Origin: an archaeon | GTDB lineage: Archaea; Hydrothermarchaeota; Hydrothermarchaeia; JALTZZ01; JALUTC01 | Direction of reading: 5' to 3' | DNA: 17,880 nucleotides | NCBI GenBank assembly: GCA_027051265.1 | Contig: JALTZH010000079.1 | Span: forward strand, 1 to 17,880 | In this document: positions 13,906 through 17,880 of the stretch, piece by piece | How positions within the stretch are numbered: position 1 is the stretch's first letter | How the letters are laid out: every line of letters starts with the position of its first letter | Translations under genes and position numbers: made by a program | Notes under the pieces: model-generated | Databases searched by the model: none | The model's input: only the letters and a program-made list of their open reading frames with translations | Told to the model about the DNA's origin: nothing

Positions 13906-16297
13906 AGAATTCTTCAAAGATTTGAAAGAAAAAATTCCTGAAAATATTTATAACGAATTAATTCAAGAATTAAAAAAATATAAAGATTTGACTGAAGAAG
14001 ATTTAAAGAGAATAAAATCCGAAATTCTTAGAAGATTGGATTTCTCAACGATTCAACCTGGAGAAGCTGTAGGAATAATTGCAGCTCAAAGTATAGGAGA
14101 ACCAAGTACACAGATGTCACTACATAGAGATGAAAAAATTATAATAAAAAGAGGAGAGAACGTTGAATTTATTAAAATAGGAGACCTTGTCGATGGAATG
14201 ATCAAAAGATATGGATGCAAGCGTATAAATGACTCAGAGGTATGTGATATTGATACTGATATAGAGGTTCTCTCATTAACTGATGACGAAAAATTGGTAT
14301 GGAAGAGAGTATCGTCATTTATAAGACATAAATTCGATGGTTATCTCCTAAAGATAAGAACTAAAACAGGAAGAGAAATAGTGGCAACGCCTTATCACTC
14401 TTTTATTATTAGGAAGAATAACTCTATCCTACCAATTAGAGGTGAAAGACTGAAGATAGGGGATCGAATTCCTATAATAAGGAAGATATATTTAGATAAT
14501 ATAAACCATACTAACAATATAGAATCGAAAATAGAACTAAACGAGAAGTTGGGATATGTGGTTGGAGTTTATATAGCTAAAGGTTTTTTGAAAAATGGAA
14601 ACGTAACGATATCAAATTCTCGGAGAGAAATTATAAACAAAGTTTTAGAATGTCTTAAAGAACTTAAAATTAAAGATTTGAGTAAGAAAGAATATGAGAA
14701 AGAATTATCGTTAAATTCAAACATTTTAGTTGAATTTCTATCATATTTTGGAAAAAATTCAGATAAGAGATTACCTTCTTTCGTTTTATCTGCTAAGGAA
14801 GAATTTATAATAGGACTTATACGAGGAATCTTTGATTGTAATGGAAAAATATACAGGAATAAAATCATGTTAAAACTTCCTTCAAGAGAACTTTCTGAGC
14901 AAATGCTATTCTTACTCTCGAGACTTGGAATATATTCCGGTATTAAAGTAGCAGGAAATTCTTATATAATATATATATCCGATAGATATGTTGATACTTT
15001 TAAAGAAAAAGTTAAACCTTACGTAAATTTGAACGATATTAAAAGTAGTGGAAGAGATTATATTGATAGAATTCCAAACTTTGGTGATATCTTAAAAGTT
15101 GCTGCAAATAAACTTGGATATAAATGTTCTTCCATAAATAAATACACGAGAATTCAAGAAATTGGTAGAAATACTTTATTAAAACATATAAACAGGATGA
15201 AAAATCTTGGATATTGTGAGGAGCTTAATCTTCTGGAAAAGATTGCAAACAGTGATATTATTTGGGATAAAATAGTTGAAATAGAAAGAATACCTTATAA
15301 AGGTTATGTATACGATTTGTCAGTACCAGAAAGTGAAACGTTTGTTACTTCGCAGGGAGTCGTAACTCATAACACTATGAGAACATTTCATTACGCTGGA
15401 GTTGCTGAACTGAATGTAACTCTTGGACTACCTAGATTAATAGAACTTGTTGATGCTCGGAGTGAACCTTCGACACCTATGATGATAATATATCTCGAAC
15501 CAGAATATGCAAAAGACAGAGAGAAAGCTAAAACCATAGCTAGAGAAATTGAATATATTACGATACAGGATTTAACGGAAAAAACAGAGATAGACATTCT
15601 GGAATCAAAAATAGTGATATATTTAGATGTAAGAGAGTTGAGGAGGCATGAAGTATCGGCGGAGGATGTTGCGAGAAGAATTAAGTTAAAGAAGAGTAAT
15701 GTTGTTCCAAAAGAAGATAGAATAGAGATATATGTTGAAGGTGCAACATTAAAAGAACTGCGAAAAATTAGAGATAGCGTTCTTGATACTTATATAAAAG
15801 GTATAAAAGGAATCAAAAGAGTTGTTATAAGAAAAGAGGGTGATGAATATGTTATATATACACAAGGTACAAATCTCAAAGAGATACTAAAACTTGAAGG
15901 AATTGATTGGAGAAGAACAAGAACAAACAACATAAAAGAAATAGAGGAGGTTTTAGGTATAGAAGCTGCGAGAAATGCTCTCATACAAGAAATTGTAAAT
16001 ACTTTAGAAGAACAAGGTTTGGAAGTTGATTTGAGACATATAAGTTTATTAGCAGATATGATGACAGTAGATGGTGAAGTAAAACCAATAGGAAGACATG
16101 GTGTTGCTGGAGAAAAAGTTAGTACTTTAGCAAGAGCTGCATTTGAGATAACGGTTGAAAACTTGATACGTGCATCAATAGTTGGTGAAACAGATCGATT
16201 AGAAGGAATAATAGAAAATATTATAGTTGGAAAACCTATCAGATTAGGTACTGGTATTGTAGAGTTAATAGCAAAGAGAGAGTACTTCAAAATTTAA
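13895..16297 (+). CDS. rpoA2: RNA polymerase subunit Rpo1 C-terminal part (A'') precursor with intein
   Basis: A'' forms the trigger loop, jaw and part of the clamp. The coding sequence is 800 residues from this start, but 419 are an intein, leaving an A'' of about 381, the normal size. The first extein ends GIIAAQSIGEPSTQM, and the second resumes TMRTFHYAGVAELNVTLGLPRLIELVDAR and ends at VELIAKREYFKI. Joined, they rebuild the expected QM-TMRTFHYAG trigger loop. GTG 13895 has AGGTGA 5 bases upstream (13884-13889). GTG 13886 is an alternative with weaker AAGGT upstream and adds three residues. Either overlaps the rpoA1 stop. A Ser replaces the usual Gly in GEPGT, at a position that is Ala in eukaryotes. 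gatA follows after 41 bases, instead of the ribosomal L30e/nusA genes seen in many relatives. Confidence 0.96.
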   Translation: MNVEEFFKDLKEKIPENIYNELIQELKKYKDLTEEDLKRIKSEILRRLDFSTIQPGEAVGIIAAQSIGEPSTQMSLHRDEKIIIKRGENVEFIKIGDLVDGMIKRYGCKRINDSEVCDIDTDIEVLSLTDDEKLVWKRVSSFIRHKFDGYLLKIRTKTGREIVATPYHSFIIRKNNSILPIRGERLKIGDRIPIIRKIYLDNINHTNNIESKIELNEKLGYVVGVYIAKGFLKNGNVTISNSRREIINKVLECLKELKIKDLSKKEYEKELSLNSNILVEFLSYFGKNSDKRLPSFVLSAKEEFIIGLIRGIFDCNGKIYRNKIMLKLPSRELSEQMLFLLSRLGIYSGIKVAGNSYIIYISDRYVDTFKEKVKPYVNLNDIKSSGRDYIDRIPNFGDILKVAANKLGYKCSSINKYTRIQEIGRNTLLKHINRMKNLGYCEELNLLEKIANSDIIWDKIVEIERIPYKGYVYDLSVPESETFVTSQGVVTHNTMRTFHYAGVAELNVTLGLPRLIELVDARSEPSTPMMIIYLEPEYAKDREKAKTIAREIEYITIQDLTEKTEIDILESKIVIYLDVRELRRHEVSAEDVARRIKLKKSNVVPKEDRIEIYVEGATLKELRKIRDSVLDTYIKGIKGIKRVVIRKEGDEYVIYTQGTNLKEILKLEGIDWRRTRTNNIKEIEEVLGIEAARNALIQEIVNTLEEQGLEVDLRHISLLADMMTVDGEVKPIGRHGVAGEKVSTLARAAFEITVENLIRASIVGETDRLEGIIENIIVGKPIRLGTGIVELIAKREYFKI
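14117..15373 (+). other. Intein (419 aa) within rpoA2, splicing-competent look, decayed LAGLIDADG endonuclease
   Basis: The borders are set by the extein: after QM the intein starts SLHRDEK and ends VVTHN, with Thr as the first downstream extein residue. Splicing features visible are Ser1, block B ATPYHSF (Thr91, His94 of the intein), and block F GYVYDLSVPESETF then VVTHN with the penultimate His and final Asn. A Hedgehog/intein fold is split by a two-motif LAGLIDADG homing endonuclease. The first motif reads LGYVVGVYIAKG, the second LIRGIFDCNG. The positions normally holding the metal-binding acid are Lys155 and Asn242 in intein numbering. KRLPSF between them and LLSRLGIYSGIKV after them are also family-like. 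So the protein should splice but probably cannot cut DNA. A'' inteins are known in some methanogens (established knowledge). Confidence 0.93.
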
Positions 16298-16338
16298 TTT
16301 TTTACTCGATTGATGATGAAAGGAGCAGGTCTGAAATA

Positions 16339-17679
16339 ATGATGAATAGTTACCCGTCTGAAATAAATTTAAAGGAGAAAGTCGTTAAATATTTAGAAGA
16401 GATTAAAAAAAAAGAACATCTTAACGCATTCATTGAATTAAACAATAACATAATTAAGGATGTAGAAATTTTGGAAAAAAAAGATAAGAAGCGAAAACTA
16501 TATGGATTGGTACTTGCTATTAAATCAAATATAAATGTAAAAGGATTGAGAGCAACTTGTGCTAGTAAGACTTTAGAAAATTACGTCTCAACGTATGATG
16601 CAACTGTTGTTAAGAGATTAAAGAACGAAGACGCATTAATAATAGGAATGACAAATATGGATGAATTTGCATGCGGATCGAGTGGAGAAACAAGTTATTT
16701 TGGACCAACATTAAACCCAAGAAATGAGGAAATAATACCAGGAGGATCTTCAAGTGGTTCCGCAGCGGCGGTAGCTGCAAATCTATGCGATGCTTCTCTT
16801 GGTACAGATACAGGAGGATCGATCAGAAATCCATGTAGTCATTGCGGGGTTTATGGATTAAAACCGACATATGGTCTTGTTTCAAGACATGGTTTAATTG
16901 ATCTAGCTATGAGTTTTGATACGATTGGGCCAATAGCTAGAGATGTCGAAACGTTAGCAAAAATTTTAGAAGTAATTGCAGGATACGATGAAAAGGATTC
17001 CACAACATATCCGATACGTAAATATGATTTCACGAGTAAGTTGAAGAGAGATGTTACTGGATATAAGATTGCACTTGTTAAACAACTTCAAGAAATAACT
17101 GACAAGAAAATATTAAACATTATTGAAAAGGTTATAGAATTTTTACATGATAAAGGCTGCAGAATATATGAGATTTCAATACCTAATATTGAGAAAGGGT
17201 TACCTACGTATTATTTGATAAACTTTGTTGAATTTTTTTCTGCTACTAGGAAATACGATGGAAGGAGATACGGATATAGAATTGAAGAAGTATGTGGTGA
17301 AGAAGTTTTAAGAAGGATATTAATAGGCAGGTATATAAGCCAGAAGGAATACGTTGGTAAATATTACAGAAAAGCATTACAATTCAGAAATTTGATAAGA
17401 AAATCTGTTTTAAAAGCGTTAAAAGATATTGATGTGATAATCTCTGCTGTAACTCCAAAGTTACCACATAAATTGGGTGAGAAAATACCTCCGTTGGAGA
17501 TGTATAAGTATGATTTGTTGACGGTTATAGCAAATCTTGCCGGTATTCCAGCTGGCGTTGCTCCTGTTGGTAAAGTTGATAGGATACCAGTTGGTGTTCA
17601 AATAATGGCAAAAAGTTTAGAAGAACAAAAGATTCTCAATTTAATGTATTGTTTGGAAGAAATAAATCCCTTTAAATGA
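16339..17679 (+). CDS. gatA: Aspartyl/glutamyl-tRNA amidotransferase subunit A
   Basis: GatA is the glutaminase-amidase subunit of GatCAB, which converts Asp-tRNA(Asn) (and in some organisms Glu-tRNA(Gln)) to the amide form; archaea make Gln-tRNA with GatDE, so Asn-tRNA is the likelier job here. The 446-residue protein has the Ser-cisSer-Lys triad of the amidase signature family: Lys62 in VLAIKSNINVKG, Ser137 in PGGSSSGSAAAVAA and Ser161 in GTDTGGSIRNP, with the Lys-to-nucleophile spacing of 99 seen in the Staphylococcus enzyme. GVYGLKPTYGLVSRHGLI follows. An HCG replaces the usual AxxCG neighbourhood (RNPCSHCG). The start is ATG 16339 or the adjacent ATG 16342, with AGGT 8 bases upstream. 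No gatC or gatB is in the window. A membrane-protein gene starts 4 bases after the stop. Confidence 0.93.
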   Translation: MMNSYPSEINLKEKVVKYLEEIKKKEHLNAFIELNNNIIKDVEILEKKDKKRKLYGLVLAIKSNINVKGLRATCASKTLENYVSTYDATVVKRLKNEDALIIGMTNMDEFACGSSGETSYFGPTLNPRNEEIIPGGSSSGSAAAVAANLCDASLGTDTGGSIRNPCSHCGVYGLKPTYGLVSRHGLIDLAMSFDTIGPIARDVETLAKILEVIAGYDEKDSTTYPIRKYDFTSKLKRDVTGYKIALVKQLQEITDKKILNIIEKVIEFLHDKGCRIYEISIPNIEKGLPTYYLINFVEFFSATRKYDGRRYGYRIEEVCGEEVLRRILIGRYISQKEYVGKYYRKALQFRNLIRKSVLKALKDIDVIISAVTPKLPHKLGEKIPPLEMYKYDLLTVIANLAGIPAGVAPVGKVDRIPVGVQIMAKSLEEQKILNLMYCLEEINPFK

Positions 17680-17683
17680 TTAA

Positions 17684-17880
17684 ATGAAAAAAGGAATCAT
17701 AAGTCCTTTATCCTTGTTTATAGTTTCATATCTAATTTACCTTCTTTTTGGAGCTGTTGGATTAAAGATTGAAATTATAAAAAGATTTGTAGGTGATGTT
17801 TCCATAAAACCTTTTCTTTATTCTCTTTTGTTTTTAGCTTTAGTTTTATTCTCATACAAAATTTTTGAAACTTTTCAGAT
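17684..17880 (+). CDS. Membrane protein, N-terminal part (3' end outside window)
   Basis: I do not recognise a family. An open frame starts at ATG 17684, 4 bases after the gatA stop, and runs to the window edge for 65 codons without a stop. The visible product begins MKKGIISPLSLFIVSYLIYL, has a first hydrophobic helix at about 8-28, a short charged linker (LKIEIIKRF), and a second hydrophobic helix from about 45 to 60, so it is likely a multi-pass membrane protein. The close spacing suggests co-transcription with gatA. No distinct ribosome-binding site is visible; AAATGATTAA precedes the ATG. Confidence 0.6.
   Translation, partial: MKKGIISPLSLFIVSYLIYLLFGAVGLKIEIIKRFVGDVSIKPFLYSLLFLALVLFSYKIFETFQ

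Noticed and set aside
14569-14868. 99-codon minus-strand open frame opposite the intein
   Set aside because: It is antisense to an intein coding region with clear motifs, and has no ribosome-binding site or family resemblance.
15790-16290. 166-codon open frame on the minus strand opposite rpoA2
   Set aside because: It is the shadow of a well-conserved polymerase frame. Its product is Ser/Ile/Phe-rich with no recognisable motif.
16313-16339. Mini-frame of eight codons (MMKGAGLK) whose stop overlaps the gatA start
   Set aside because: It is too short to be a gatC remnant or a supported leader peptide, and is probably chance around the ribosome-binding region.
1-17880. A new defence, secretion or biosynthetic system in the window
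   Set aside because: All intact genes fall into housekeeping, cofactor or small regulatory families. No unexplained multi-gene cassette remains after annotation.

Overview
The window is visibly AT-rich archaeal DNA. The RNA polymerase genes show the lineage most clearly. Rpo H, B'', B', A' and A'' lie in that order and strand, with subunit B split into B'' and B'. That split is typical of many Euryarchaeota, notably methanogens, Archaeoglobus and haloarchaea. A second clue is a UPF0285 protein (methanogenesis marker 12), a family known from methanogens and their relatives. The archaeal CTP-dependent riboflavin kinase and the EndA-type tRNA splicing endonuclease agree. My best inference is an AT-rich euryarchaeal methanogen or close relative. 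I cannot name a genus.

Layout. Positions 1-2389 hold a tight plus-strand operon: the 3' part of endA (cut by the window edge), a Trm112-like zinc protein with an extra zinc site, moaE, ribK and a MidA-family methyltransferase. Most of these genes overlap by a few bases. Positions 2456-4161 hold a MoxR-type AAA ATPase, then a small four-helix membrane protein that overlaps an XRE-type repressor. A minus-strand two-ACT-domain regulator (4168-4665) ends 6 bp from the repressor gene. Its start codon is only 10 bp from that of the divergent UPF0285 gene (4676-5605).

Positions 5705-16297 are the RNA polymerase locus. rpoH carries an unusual Lys/Arg-rich N-terminal extension. Between rpoH and rpoB2 sit about 1.8 kb of decayed IS200/IS605-type DNA: a tnpB pseudogene with two internal stops, two frameshifts and a damaged zinc finger, flanked by small palindromes, then a short second copy of a TnpB C-terminus. 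A TATA-like box just before rpoB2 suggests that rpoB2-B1-A1-A2 now has its own promoter. rpoA2 contains a 419-codon intein placed inside the trigger loop, directly before the segment with the catalytic-loop His. Its splicing residues look intact, but both acidic residues of its LAGLIDADG endonuclease motifs are replaced (Lys and Asn). gatA follows rpoA2, and a truncated membrane-protein gene runs off the right edge.

How the genes work together: most are informational housekeeping genes (transcription, tRNA splicing, tRNA-dependent amidation) plus cofactor genes (molybdopterin, FMN). I found no CRISPR array, no tRNA or rRNA gene, and no recognisable defence system. The most noteworthy items are the trigger-loop intein with a probably dead endonuclease, the dead TnpB element splitting a conserved operon, and a two-zinc Trm112-like protein in the same operon as a MidA-type methyltransferase.
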